A stretch of DNA of 64,000 nucleotides from assembly GCF_004337705.1 (NCBI RefSeq), contig NZ_SKBU01000023.1:1-64000 (forward strand), given 5' to 3'. Positions 21,973 to 29,751 of this stretch are shown one piece after another. Numbering within the stretch: position 1 is the first letter of the stretch; each line of letters begins with the position of its first letter. Source of the stretch: Rubrobacter taiwanensis. Lineage in GTDB: Bacteria; Actinomycetota; Rubrobacteria; Rubrobacterales; Rubrobacteraceae. The notes under the pieces are model-generated. The model was not told the origin of the DNA, did not search any database, and saw only the letters and a program-made list of their open reading frames with translations. The position numbers were made by a program, and so were the translations under genes.

Positions 21973-23978
21973 CCCCCATCCTCCAGCCGGTAGACCCTGA
22001 AGACGACCTGCAGCTCGTAGGTGCCACTCGGGACGCGCTCGTACTCCGGCCGGAGGCGCGGAAGCGTCACCTCTTCGCGCGCGAGCTCGATCATCTCCAG
22101 GCCGTGGATGCTCGGGGCGGGCAGCCCGTCGACCGTCACGTAGATCGCGTCCTCTAGCAGCCCGGCGGCGCGCAGCGCATCCAGCTCCTCCCGGAAGCGT
22201 TTCGAGTCGTAGGCGAGCACCGGCCGCCCGTGCAGGTACTCCAGCGGAGCCCCGTAGTCGTCCGGACGGCCCGGCAGCTCCACGAAGACGACGCGGGCCT
22301 CGGGTATGGCGGCGTTGACCCGCTCGAACCCTTCTACTCCCCCGCGCAGCTCCTGCACGCCGTAGACCGGCCAGGCGGTGTGTACGGTCCAGCCGAGTGC
22401 GAGCGCAGCCAACGCCGCCGCGCAGGCAACCCCGGCGAGCGGCCTCCACCGCGCCGCGAACCGCCCCGCTTCCGCGACGGCGTACCCGGCGAGCAGGCAG
22501 AGCCCCGGGAAGACGGCCGGAACGAAGCGGCGGGTGGCCCAGGGGAGGTCCGGCGCCACGTTCGGGAGGGCGACGTACAGGACGGCGAAGCTGGCGGCGG
22601 CCCCCAGGAAGATGAAGCGTCCCGGGGTCAACCGGCGGGCGGCGAGCAGGAAGCCCGCAAGCCCCAGGGCTGCCACCGCGGGGGTCAGGAACCAGACCAT
22701 GCGGACCGCGACGTGCTCGTCGTACGCCCTGAAGGGCACCGAACCCTCCGGGAGAACCGGCGGGTCTCCGGGTCTCAGGAAGTACGCCCAGAGGGCGGCT
22801 CCTACGAGGGCCGCCGCCCAGAGGAGCGCGAGGCTCCGCCCATGCGCCGCCAGCCGGCCCGCCGCGCCGCCGCGCCGGGCGAGCAGGAGCAGAGCGGCGA
22901 GCAGCCCGACGGCTGCTACTATGTGCGGGGCCAGCTCCAGGGCCCGCCCCAGCCCGTGGTTCTCCCGGATCAGCTCCAGGTAGCGCCCCCCAAGCGTGGT
23001 AGCGTAGAGCAGCGCCGCCCCGGCGAAGAGCGCCAGCGGGATGCAGAGCGGAAGCCAGCGCCGCGCGGTCCCGCCCCGGAGCAGGTCGTAGCCCACCAGG
23101 AGGGGTACGGCGCTCGCCGCGAGGAAGGCATCCACCCGCACGAGCATCGCCCCGCCGAGCAGGGCCCCGGCCAGAACCCCCTCGCGCGCGCGGCCGCCGC
23201 TCGCGAACCGGGCGGCGAGCCACAGCCCGCCGAGGATGAAGAACTGCGAGATCACCTCGCTCGACGGATGGCGCGCCCACCACACCTGCGTATAGCCCAC
23301 CGCGAGCAGGGCCGCCCCCAGCATCCCGGCCCACCGCCCGAACAGCTCCCGGCCGAGCAGGAAGGCGACCGCAACGGAGAGCGCCCCGAAGACCGGCACC
23401 ACCCAGAAGAGCCCGGCTTGGACGCCGCCCATCAGGTTCCCGACCCCCAGCCAGACGAAAGGCCCCGGGAAGAACTGGGGCACGATCAAACCCTCCCCTA
23501 ATATGTAGAAGCCGGGGTACTTGGTGGCGGCGTGGAACTCGTGGAAGGGCGCTATGGCGGCCACGAGCGGATCCCTCGTAAACAGCTCCCCGGTTCGAGC
23601 CAGCTTCGCGCCGACGATGGTGTAGACCCCGGGGTCGCGGTCGTTGATTACGTACTCCGCCGGACGCGAGTAGAGCACCGCACCCAGAGCCCCAAGCCCC
23701 GCCGGGGCGAGATCCCACCGGAAGAACCGGGGCCGGTAACCGCCCCTCCGGCGAAAGAGCCATATCACCCCGGCCACCGCCAGCAGTACCCCGGCGATAA
23801 CCGGGGCCTCGAACCGCCCGAGCAGCGCCAGCGCCACGAGCACCGGGCACGCAACGGCCGCCGCAGCACACACCCGCAGCAGTAAGACCTCCGCCAGACC
23901 GTCCCCCTTGCGCGCGAGCCCGCCGCCGAGGAAATGCCCCGGCAGATAGAGCGCGATCAGAACGAAGATCACCCCCAC
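21969..23978 (-). CDS. GT-C membrane glycosyltransferase (ArnT/PMT-like)
   Basis: A 669-residue protein with about twelve hydrophobic helices in the first 480 residues and a soluble C-terminal part. The acidic loop after the first long helix, YVINDRDPGVYTIVGAKLARTG, is the type used by GT-C enzymes that take sugar from polyprenyl phosphate. EFHAATKYPGFYILGEGLI and WWARHPSSEVISQFFILGGLWLAA support a GT39/GT83-like fold. It heads the operon that continues with the flippase-like protein, the phosphatase and the DPM1-like enzyme. Start is GTG 23978. The acceptor (protein, teichoic-like polymer or lipoglycan) is unknown. Confidence 0.8.
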   Translation of the reverse strand: MGVIFVLIALYLPGHFLGGGLARKGDGLAEVLLLRVCAAAAVACPVLVALALLGRFEAPVIAGVLLAVAGVIWLFRRRGGYRPRFFRWDLAPAGLGALGAVLYSRPAEYVINDRDPGVYTIVGAKLARTGELFTRDPLVAAIAPFHEFHAATKYPGFYILGEGLIVPQFFPGPFVWLGVGNLMGGVQAGLFWVVPVFGALSVAVAFLLGRELFGRWAGMLGAALLAVGYTQVWWARHPSSEVISQFFILGGLWLAARFASGGRAREGVLAGALLGGAMLVRVDAFLAASAVPLLVGYDLLRGGTARRWLPLCIPLALFAGAALLYATTLGGRYLELIRENHGLGRALELAPHIVAAVGLLAALLLLARRGGAAGRLAAHGRSLALLWAAALVGAALWAYFLRPGDPPVLPEGSVPFRAYDEHVAVRMVWFLTPAVAALGLAGFLLAARRLTPGRFIFLGAAASFAVLYVALPNVAPDLPWATRRFVPAVFPGLCLLAGYAVAEAGRFAARWRPLAGVACAAALAALALGWTVHTAWPVYGVQELRGGVEGFERVNAAIPEARVVFVELPGRPDDYGAPLEYLHGRPVLAYDSKRFREELDALRAAGLLEDAIYVTVDGLPAPSIHGLEMIELAREEVTLPRLRPEYERVPSGTYELQVVFRVYRLEDGG

Positions 23979-24180
23979 CGGAGAATCTCCCTAAACCGGA
24001 CCCGGAGCCTGAAGCCCCCCGAGCCTCCCATCCGAAACCCGGCCCAAAACACCCCCTTCTCCAAAACTCCCGCAGCGAAGGCCCGGCGCTTGACCGGACC
24101 CGCCCGGAAGAGTACCCTGATAGCCGCTTTATTGCAAATGGCTGTCATTACGAGACAGGGGACATCAAGGAGGGAGATAT

Positions 24181-24882
24181 TTGGCGGGCATAGCTGGTCG
24201 CGCGTTAGCGGCGGGGGTTTTGGCGATTCTGGTGGGTATGTTCGCGGCGTGCGGGGGGAACCAGGAAGGGGTGGAGGCGACCGGGGAGACCGGCGGGGCC
24301 ACCACGGAGGTTACGGGCGGCACCACGGCGGGCACCACGGCGGGGGGTACTACCGGGGGGACGACGGCGGGCACCACGGTCGCCGGGCCGGCTCAGGATG
24401 ACTTCCAGGGGATCGTGGACTCCTATGCCATCGCGCAGGAGGAGATCTCCAGTGAGGGCGGTCTCAAAGAGGTCGGGCCGTATCTGGTCGGGTACATCGT
24501 GGAGCCGGCCGAGGGCTGGTGGGAGGGGGAGCCCAACCGGCTCCGGTGGCGCGAGCCGGAGGCCGGCGAGACCAACCACATCGAAGTTCTGCCCTTCGAC
24601 CCGGACACGGGGCTGCTCATCCCGGAGATGAGCATAACGCTCACGGTGCTCGACGAGTCCGGGCGGGAGGTGGAGAGCAAGGAGCTAGAGTTCTACTACG
24701 GTGAGTTCTACCACTACGCCAACAACTTCAGCCTCCCGGAGAGCGGGACGTACACGCTGAAGGTGGATCTGGAGCCGCCGCGGTTCAACCGCCACGGGTC
24801 GGAGGACGGTGAGGGCAAGGTCTTCACTCAGGCTGCCACGGTTGAGTTTGAGGGCGTGGAGATAGAGGCCGGGGAAGAGTAG
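24181..24882 (+). CDS. Lipoprotein with Tp34-type iron-transport domain
   Basis: A 233-residue secreted lipoprotein. A signal peptide ends in the lipobox VGMFAAC (Cys about 24), then a low-complexity Thr/Gly linker (repeats of TTAGT and TTGG), then a domain of about 150 residues. GLLIPEMSITLTVLDESGREV and EFYHYANNFSLPESGTYTLKVDLEPPRFNRHG match the Tp34/P19 periplasmic iron-binding family. The start is TTG 24181, six bases after AAGGAGGGA. A DtxR/MntR-type metal regulator follows at 84 bases on the same strand, which supports a role in iron or manganese handling. No permease lies nearby. Confidence 0.78.
   Translation: MAGIAGRALAAGVLAILVGMFAACGGNQEGVEATGETGGATTEVTGGTTAGTTAGGTTGGTTAGTTVAGPAQDDFQGIVDSYAIAQEEISSEGGLKEVGPYLVGYIVEPAEGWWEGEPNRLRWREPEAGETNHIEVLPFDPDTGLLIPEMSITLTVLDESGREVESKELEFYYGEFYHYANNFSLPESGTYTLKVDLEPPRFNRHGSEDGEGKVFTQAATVEFEGVEIEAGEE
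24317..24379 (+). repeat. Degenerate tandem repeat encoding the Thr/Gly linker
   Basis: Copies of a GGCACCACGGCG-like unit, some changed to GGGGGTACTACC, encode TTAGTTAGG-like residues between the lipidated Cys and the metal-binding domain. The repeat is within coding sequence and could vary in length between strains. Confidence 0.6.
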
Positions 24883-24966
24883 GAGGGTTGTAGCGCCCCG
24901 GCCCCGGCTATATACTTGGGGTTCGGCTTTAGCATGCCCTGACCGTCACGTCCGGAGGCAACCGCA

Positions 24967-25641
24967 ATGGCTCTGACGAAGGCCATGCAGGACTACATAA
25001 AGTTCATATACGAGCTGGAGCAGACCGAGGGCAAGGCCAGCACCTCGCGGCTGGCCGAGCTGATGGGCGTGGCCGACGCCTCGGCGACGAACATGGTCAA
25101 GCGGCTGGCGGACCTCGGTCTGGTCGAGCGGCAGCCGTACAAGGGCGTCACGCTCACCGGGGAGGGAGAGAAGATCGCGCTTGAGGTGCTGCGGCACCAC
25201 CGCTTGATCGAGCTCTACCTCGCCCGGGCGCTCGGGTACCCTTGGGACAAGGTACACGCTGAGGCTGAGAGGCTAGAGCACGTGATATCAGAGTACTTCG
25301 AGGACCGGGTGGACCAGCTGCTAGGCTACCCCACGGTGGACGTGCACGGCTCGCCGATCCCGACCAAGGACGGCGAGATCGAGGAGCAGGACTACGTCCC
25401 GCTGGAGAGCGTGCAGATCGGCGAGCGGGTCGCCGTCCGGCGCGTTCTGGACCGGGACCCGAAGATGCTCTCCTATCTCTCAAAGATCGGGCTGACCCTG
25501 GGCGTGGAGCTGGAGGTCACGGGCCGCCATCCCTTCGACGGTCCGCTGGTCATAGAGACCGGCGGTGACCGCCACATCATCAGCCTGGAGCTGGCCCGGC
25601 ACATCTTCGTCGAGCCGGCCGCCAAGGGCTCCGGCGGGTAG
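24967..25641 (+). CDS. DtxR/MntR-family metal-dependent transcriptional regulator
   Basis: A 224-residue regulator with three parts: winged helix (residues 1-62; TSRLAELMGVADASATNMVKRLADLGLV), metal and dimer region (63-140; HHRLIELYLARALGYPWDKVHAEAERLEHVISEYFE), and an SH3/FeoA-like C-terminus (145-218). The E-x2-E-x2-LEH pattern supplies iron or manganese ligands in this family, and the absence of the DtxR Cys favours manganese-type sensing, though weakly. Start ATG 24967 follows CCGGAGGCA. It is beside a Tp34-like iron lipoprotein that it may control. It converges on folE with three bases between. Confidence 0.9.
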   Translation: MALTKAMQDYIKFIYELEQTEGKASTSRLAELMGVADASATNMVKRLADLGLVERQPYKGVTLTGEGEKIALEVLRHHRLIELYLARALGYPWDKVHAEAERLEHVISEYFEDRVDQLLGYPTVDVHGSPIPTKDGEIEEQDYVPLESVQIGERVAVRRVLDRDPKMLSYLSKIGLTLGVELEVTGRHPFDGPLVIETGGDRHIISLELARHIFVEPAAKGSGG

Positions 25642-25644
25642 CGG

Positions 25645-27177
25645 CTACCTCCCGCGTGAGATGAGCGCCATCGCTTCCTGCCGGGAGCGTTCGTCTCTGG
25701 CGTAGATTCCGCGCACGGCGGAGGTGACGGTTATGCTGCCCGGCTTCTGCACGCCGCGCATCGTCATGCAGTTGCCGCTCACGACCGGAAGCCCCTCCCG
25801 GCGCACCAGAACGGCTCCGGTAGGAACGCTCACGCAGAAGACCTCGTCGTCGAAGTCTACCCGTTCCAGGTGCTCGGCCCGGAGTCTGCCCCAGCTCCCG
25901 CAGTCCTCCTCCGGCCGCTCCCCGCGGGTTCGAACCTCTATCCGGGCGTGGTCCTTGCAAATCCGGAGAGCTCCGGTCTCGCCAACCCGGAGCAGCAGCT
26001 CCTGTACATCGTCCATCAGGCGGCATGATCCGGACATGTAGATGCGGCCCTCTCCCGGGGCAAGCCAGCGCAGGAAGAGCTCGATCTGCCGGGCGCTCAT
26101 GCCCTTGATCTCGTCAGGCACGCACCTCACTTCAGGCTTCCCGAAGGCGCGCAGCGCCTCGTAGAGGCCCCGGTGCCCCGACTCGAACCGGACGCGCTCG
26201 GAGCGGTCCTTACACACGGCCCGGCGGAAACCGAAGGGCAGCCGTTGCAGCAGCGCCCGAATCTCGTCTGTCCCTCCCTCCGCGTTCCGGCTCACGGCCA
26301 CCCCCCGTTCGTCGCTGCGCATCCAGCCCCCGGAGAGCCACATCCCCATGAACGCGGCGAAATCATCTCCGGACACGCTCTCGCCGGCGAAATCCACCCG
26401 CCTCACATCCGGCGCGTCCCACTTTACCGCCTGGGGCACATAGAAAGCGGGCGGCATGGCGTAGGCCGGAGCTACGGACCACCGGAGATCCCACTCCGCC
26501 CGATACACCATCCTATGCTCGGGAGTGACCATCAGGCTGACGGTGTCGCTGCGCCATCTGTACATCGGTCCCGAGTAACGGTACCGGACCAGGTTCCGAG
26601 GCGGCACGAAGCTCATGCGGAGCGAATCCGGATCGACCTGTGCGACCTCGTCCTCCACGTCCATCTCGTCGAAACGCACCCATCCCCGCCGGGTCAGGAT
26701 CTCGGTCTCCCGGTCGTAGCACAGATGCTCGGCCTCCACGACGGCGATCGTTCCCTGAGCGTCGAGCCCCCTGTAGAGCGCGTCGGCTATCTGCCCCGTG
26801 AGCCGCTCCTGCAGCTGCGGGCGCCGGGAGTAACCCTCCACCACCCGGGCCAGCTTCGAGAGCCCGACGACCTTCCCGTTCGGGATGTAGCCCACGTGGG
26901 CCTTCCCGATAAACGGCATGAGGTGGTGCTCGCACATCGAGTAGAACGGGATGTCCCTCACGAGCACCATCTCGTGATGGTTCTCCTGAAACCCGACGCT
27001 CAGATGGGCCCGCGGGTCCTCGGCGAGCCCGGCGAACAGGAAGGCGTAGGCCCGGGCGATGCGCCGGGGGGTATCCCTGAGACCCTCGCGCTCCGGGTCC
27101 TCCCCTATCGCCAGCAGTATCTCCCGCACCGCCCGCTCTATGCGGGCGAAATCTACATGCAGCTCCTCTTCGAGCAT
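25645..27177 (-). CDS. folE: GTP cyclohydrolase I containing an intein
   Basis: The 510-codon gene encodes GTP cyclohydrolase I (first step of folate and queuosine pathways: GTP to dihydroneopterin triphosphate) split by an in-frame intein. Residues 1-152 carry the N-extein with the zinc ligands in [11 protein letters not shown] (Cys82, His85) and [17 protein letters not shown]. Residues 470-510 carry [21 protein letters not shown], whose first Cys is the third zinc ligand. Together the exteins give 193 residues, the usual size. The intein occupies residues 153-469. ATG 27177 follows AGAAGGAG by a long 13-base spacer. Enzyme activity must depend on splicing, since the zinc site is split. The HAD gene upstream may be cotranscribed. 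Confidence 0.93.
   Translation of the reverse strand: MLEEELHVDFARIERAVREILLAIGEDPEREGLRDTPRRIARAYAFLFAGLAEDPRAHLSVGFQENHHEMVLVRDIPFYSMCEHHLMPFIGKAHVGYIPNGKVVGLSKLARVVEGYSRRPQLQERLTGQIADALYRGLDAQGTIAVVEAEHLCYDRETEILTRRGWVRFDEMDVEDEVAQVDPDSLRMSFVPPRNLVRYRYSGPMYRWRSDTVSLMVTPEHRMVYRAEWDLRWSVAPAYAMPPAFYVPQAVKWDAPDVRRVDFAGESVSGDDFAAFMGMWLSGGWMRSDERGVAVSRNAEGGTDEIRALLQRLPFGFRRAVCKDRSERVRFESGHRGLYEALRAFGKPEVRCVPDEIKGMSARQIELFLRWLAPGEGRIYMSGSCRLMDDVQELLLRVGETGALRICKDHARIEVRTRGERPEEDCGSWGRLRAEHLERVDFDDEVFCVSVPTGAVLVRREGLPVVSGNCMTMRGVQKPGSITVTSAVRGIYARDERSRQEAMALISRGR
25771..26721 (-). mobile_element. Intein in folE with degenerate LAGLIDADG endonuclease
   Basis: A 317-residue intein. Block A starts with the nucleophile Cys ([20 protein letters not shown]); block B is VTPEHRMVY with its conserved His (residue 221 of the precursor). 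The C-terminal blocks are [19 protein letters not shown] and LPVVSGN, ending in the cyclising Asn; the next residue is the host Cys470. The residue before the Asn is Gly instead of the usual His. Between lie two weak LAGLIDADG-like segments ([14 protein letters not shown] and [17 protein letters not shown]) that both lack the acidic catalytic residue, so the homing endonuclease is probably dead. Splicing should rebuild EHLCMTMRG exactly. Confidence 0.9.
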
Positions 27178-27205
27178 ATCCGGCCTGTATCTCCTTCTAG
27201 AGCGG

Positions 27206-27964
27206 CTAACTTCCGACGAGCTCCGGCAGGCGGCCGAGATCCGGTATGGTGGCGACGGCTTCCGGGGCCTCCACCTCCCCGCTGCGGTCCACGAGCACGG
27301 CGTCTATCCCGCACGCGGCCGCACCCCGGACGTCGGCTACCGGATCGTTGCCGACGTGCACAGCCCGGCGGGGATCGGTCCGGCTCACCCGCAGCGCCTC
27401 CCGGAAGATACGCCGGTCGGGCTTCTCGGCCCCGACGAGGGCGGAGACGATCAGGCCGTCGAAGTATCCGAGGATGCCCATCTCCTCCAGCACGTCCTCC
27501 AGGAGGATGTCCCAGTTGGACACCACGTAGAGGCCCGCCCCCGTTTTCCGCAGCTCCTCCAGCACCTCCACCGTCTCCGGGAAGAGGTTGAAGGAGAGGC
27601 GGCGCTCCAGGCTCTCCAGAAGGACTTCGGGAGGCGCGTCCAGACCGAGCAGCCGGGCCGTCCGCCGGGCGTTGGCGTGCTTGAAGCCGTTCAGCTCCTC
27701 CACGGTGCGGTACCTGACGTTCTCCTGTATGTACTCCCGCAGAGCCTCCTGGACCGGCCGGGCGGCGCGGTGCGGGGTGAGCTCCCCGGCGGCGTACGGG
27801 GCGAGATCTTCCACGTAGCCTTCGAGGTCGAGATCCATCCAGAGCATCGTGCCGTCGACGTCCAGGAACACGGCGTCGTAGCGCACGCCTCCCAACACCT
27901 CCACGGATTCAGCAGCCGGCCCGCTCCGCCGGGCCGGTGCGGTAGCCGTCCAACTCAGCTCCAC
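27206..27964 (-). CDS. HAD-superfamily hydrolase
   Basis: A 252-residue phosphatase-type HAD protein. Motif I is FLDVDGTML (Asp35, Asp37), motif II VVSNWD, motif [13 protein letters not shown] and motif [17 protein letters not shown] helical cap of about 80 residues lies between motifs I and II. It may act on a small phosphorylated metabolite such as phosphoglycolate or a nucleotide. GTG 27964 opens the longest frame, but motif I would be unusually far from the N-terminus (residue 35), so a GTG at 27886 is a serious alternative. It is 28 bases upstream of folE on the same strand. Confidence 0.83.
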   Translation of the reverse strand: MELSWTATAPARRSGPAAESVEVLGGVRYDAVFLDVDGTMLWMDLDLEGYVEDLAPYAAGELTPHRAARPVQEALREYIQENVRYRTVEELNGFKHANARRTARLLGLDAPPEVLLESLERRLSFNLFPETVEVLEELRKTGAGLYVVSNWDILLEDVLEEMGILGYFDGLIVSALVGAEKPDRRIFREALRVSRTDPRRAVHVGNDPVADVRGAAACGIDAVLVDRSGEVEAPEAVATIPDLGRLPELVGS

Positions 27965-28012
27965 CTCCAGAAGAACCGCTCGAACCTCAGCAAGTATACC
28001 TCCGGGCGGCAG

Positions 28013-29110
28013 TTACAGATCGTAGCCGACGAACTTCCCGTCCTTCTGGATCAGCTCACCGTCGGCGTACAGCTCCCCGCCACCGCGGAGGTCGCAGATC
28101 ATGTCCCAGTGCACGCTGGAGGAGTTCTTGCCGCCGGTCACCTCGTAGGACTGCCCGACCGCGAGATGCACCGTGCCCCCGATCTTCTCGTCGAAGAGGA
28201 TGTTGCGCGTCGGGCGCCGGATGCCGTAGTTGGTCCCGATACCCAGCTCGCCCAGGTACCGGGCGCCTTCGTCCGCGTCGAGCATGGCCTCCAGATATTC
28301 CTGCCCCTTCTCCGCGGAAGCCTCGACGACCCGGCCGTTCTCGAACCTCAAGCGCACACCGGAGACCTCCCGTCCCTGCACGGCCGAGGGGATGTTGTAG
28401 AAGATGTGACCGTTGGCCGAGTCCTCGACCGGGCCGGTGAAGACCTCGCCGCAGGGCATATTGTGCCGGCCGGCGCTGTTGACGAACTTCCGGCCCTTCA
28501 CGGAGAGCGTGAGGTCGGTCCCGGGAGCCGTGATGCGGATCTCGTCCGCCCGCTCCAGCCGCCGGACGAGACCGGCCTGGGCCTCTTCCTTCCTGCGCCA
28601 GAACTCTACGGGGTCATCCTCGTTCAGGGCCATCGCCTCAAAGACGAACTCCTCGTAATCCTCCAGGCTCATGTCTGACTCCTGCGCCAGCGCATTGGTC
28701 GGGAAGAGCGTGAGTATCCAGCGGTCCTTCTCAAGGATCATCTCCCGGATGGGCTTGTCGCGCAGGCTGATAGCCTGCTGCTTCTTGGGATCTACGCTGG
28801 CCAGCGCGCGGGTGTTCTCCGGGGCCAGGATATTGACGTAGGCGTCGGCCCGCTCGTAGAGGCCGCGCACCGCCGGGGCTATCTTCTCGTAGTGGCGATC
28901 TCTGGCATGGCGGAAGAAGACCTCCTGCATCCCGGGCAGCGTCACCTGCGGGATCGGGTACGCCCCGCGGTCCAGCACGGCGGCATAAACCTCCTTGAGG
29001 ATAGGTCCGGCCAGGACGGAGCCGGAGATCAGGACCTGATCTCCCTCCCGGACCCCGAGCGAGTACTCGGTCAGAAGCCCGGCCCACTTCCTGATCCGCT
29101 CATCTCTCAT
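28013..29110 (-). CDS. M29-family aminopeptidase
   Basis: A 365-residue two-metal aminopeptidase of the M29 (aminopeptidase T/II) family, first known from thermophiles, releasing N-terminal residues from peptides in the cytoplasm. Metal-site segments are visible: MPCGEVFTGPVEDSANG (Glu), YLGELGIGTNYGI (Glu), GTVHLAVG (His) and SSSVHWDMICDLR (His and Asp). ATG 29110 is preceded by GGGGAGTG; a longer frame to 29236 is not supported. It diverges from the NUDIX gene. Length is slightly short of the 400-410 usual but all metal segments are present. Confidence 0.88.
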   Translation of the reverse strand: MRDERIRKWAGLLTEYSLGVREGDQVLISGSVLAGPILKEVYAAVLDRGAYPIPQVTLPGMQEVFFRHARDRHYEKIAPAVRGLYERADAYVNILAPENTRALASVDPKKQQAISLRDKPIREMILEKDRWILTLFPTNALAQESDMSLEDYEEFVFEAMALNEDDPVEFWRRKEEAQAGLVRRLERADEIRITAPGTDLTLSVKGRKFVNSAGRHNMPCGEVFTGPVEDSANGHIFYNIPSAVQGREVSGVRLRFENGRVVEASAEKGQEYLEAMLDADEGARYLGELGIGTNYGIRRPTRNILFDEKIGGTVHLAVGQSYEVTGGKNSSSVHWDMICDLRGGGELYADGELIQKDGKFVGYDL

Positions 29111-29173
29111 GCCACACTCCCCTCTCAAACTCTGCAGAGAGGAAGCATAACATCTCTCTGCCGCCCGGGCCGG

Positions 29174-29179
29174 TATACT
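29174..29179 (+). promoter_or_regulatory. -10 element TATACT, likely leaderless NUDIX start
   Basis: TATACT ends eight bases before the ATG at 29188 and no purine-rich site intervenes, so transcription should begin at or next to the start codon. Confidence 0.45.
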
Positions 29180-29187
29180 GGCGGACG

Positions 29188-29751
29188 ATGGGGACTCTGG
29201 AGAGAATAGCGCGGGCGTTGAGGAAGTTCGAGCCACACCTGGAGAGCGGTACCGCGCGCCGGGCGGCCGTCGCCCTGCTGCTGCGCGAACGGGGCCAGGG
29301 CCTGGAGGTGCTCGTGATCCAGCGCGCCGAGAAGCCCGGCGACCCCTGGTCCGGACACATGGCGCTGCCCGGCGGCCGCTGCGAGCCGGACGACGCCTCT
29401 CCCTACGAAACCTCGCGCCGGGAGACGCTGGAGGAGGTCGGGATAGATATCTCCTGGGGGCGCTACCTGGGCCGCCTGAGCGACGTCTCGCCCCGCAGGA
29501 TGCCGGGACGGCTCACCGTCTCCCCCGTCGTGGTCGCCATAGACGCGGAACCCGGCCCCCTGCAGGAGAGCGAGGTGGAGGAGGCGTTCTGGGTGCCGCT
29601 GGAGGAGCTGGAGGACGAGCCCGTGGAGATCGCGGACTTCCCCGGCACCTGGCCCGCCCTCATCTACGACGGGCGGTACGTGATCTGGGGCCTCACCCAC
29701 CGCATACTCTGCCAGCTGAGGCAGCTCGCGGAAGAATCCGGCGAAGACTAG
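29188..29751 (+). CDS. NUDIX hydrolase
   Basis: A 187-residue NUDIX enzyme that cleaves nucleoside diphosphate-linked compounds. The box reads GGRCEPDDASPYETSRRETLEEVGID, with RE-x2-EE intact; the extra spacing between the first Gly and RE, together with DPWSGHMALPGG before it, is like coenzyme A pyrophosphatases (NudL type). ALLLRERGQGLEVLVIQRAEKPGDPW forms the start of the fold. It begins with an ATG close behind a -10 box, without ribosome site. The stop codon overlaps the 3' end of the convergent kinase gene by four bases. Confidence 0.85.
   Translation: MGTLERIARALRKFEPHLESGTARRAAVALLLRERGQGLEVLVIQRAEKPGDPWSGHMALPGGRCEPDDASPYETSRRETLEEVGIDISWGRYLGRLSDVSPRRMPGRLTVSPVVVAIDAEPGPLQESEVEEAFWVPLEELEDEPVEIADFPGTWPALIYDGRYVIWGLTHRILCQLRQLAEESGED

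Noticed and set aside
21973-23871. Upstream part of a 939-codon minus-strand frame, seemingly a large fusion with the flippase-like protein
   Set aside because: Only its last 306 residues are a real protein. The preceding part is an alternative frame of the GT-C gene, and ATG 21972 with ATGA overlap is the natural start.
24317-24379. Short tandem repeats that might suggest a CRISPR or satellite
   Set aside because: Units are 9-12 bases without spacers and encode a Thr/Gly linker in frame inside the lipoprotein.
25771-26721. Reading the folE insertion as an extra regulatory domain or a frameshifted pseudogene
   Set aside because: The frame is intact and intein ends (Cys at the start, Asn before host Cys) lie exactly where exteins rejoin into a normal GTP cyclohydrolase I.
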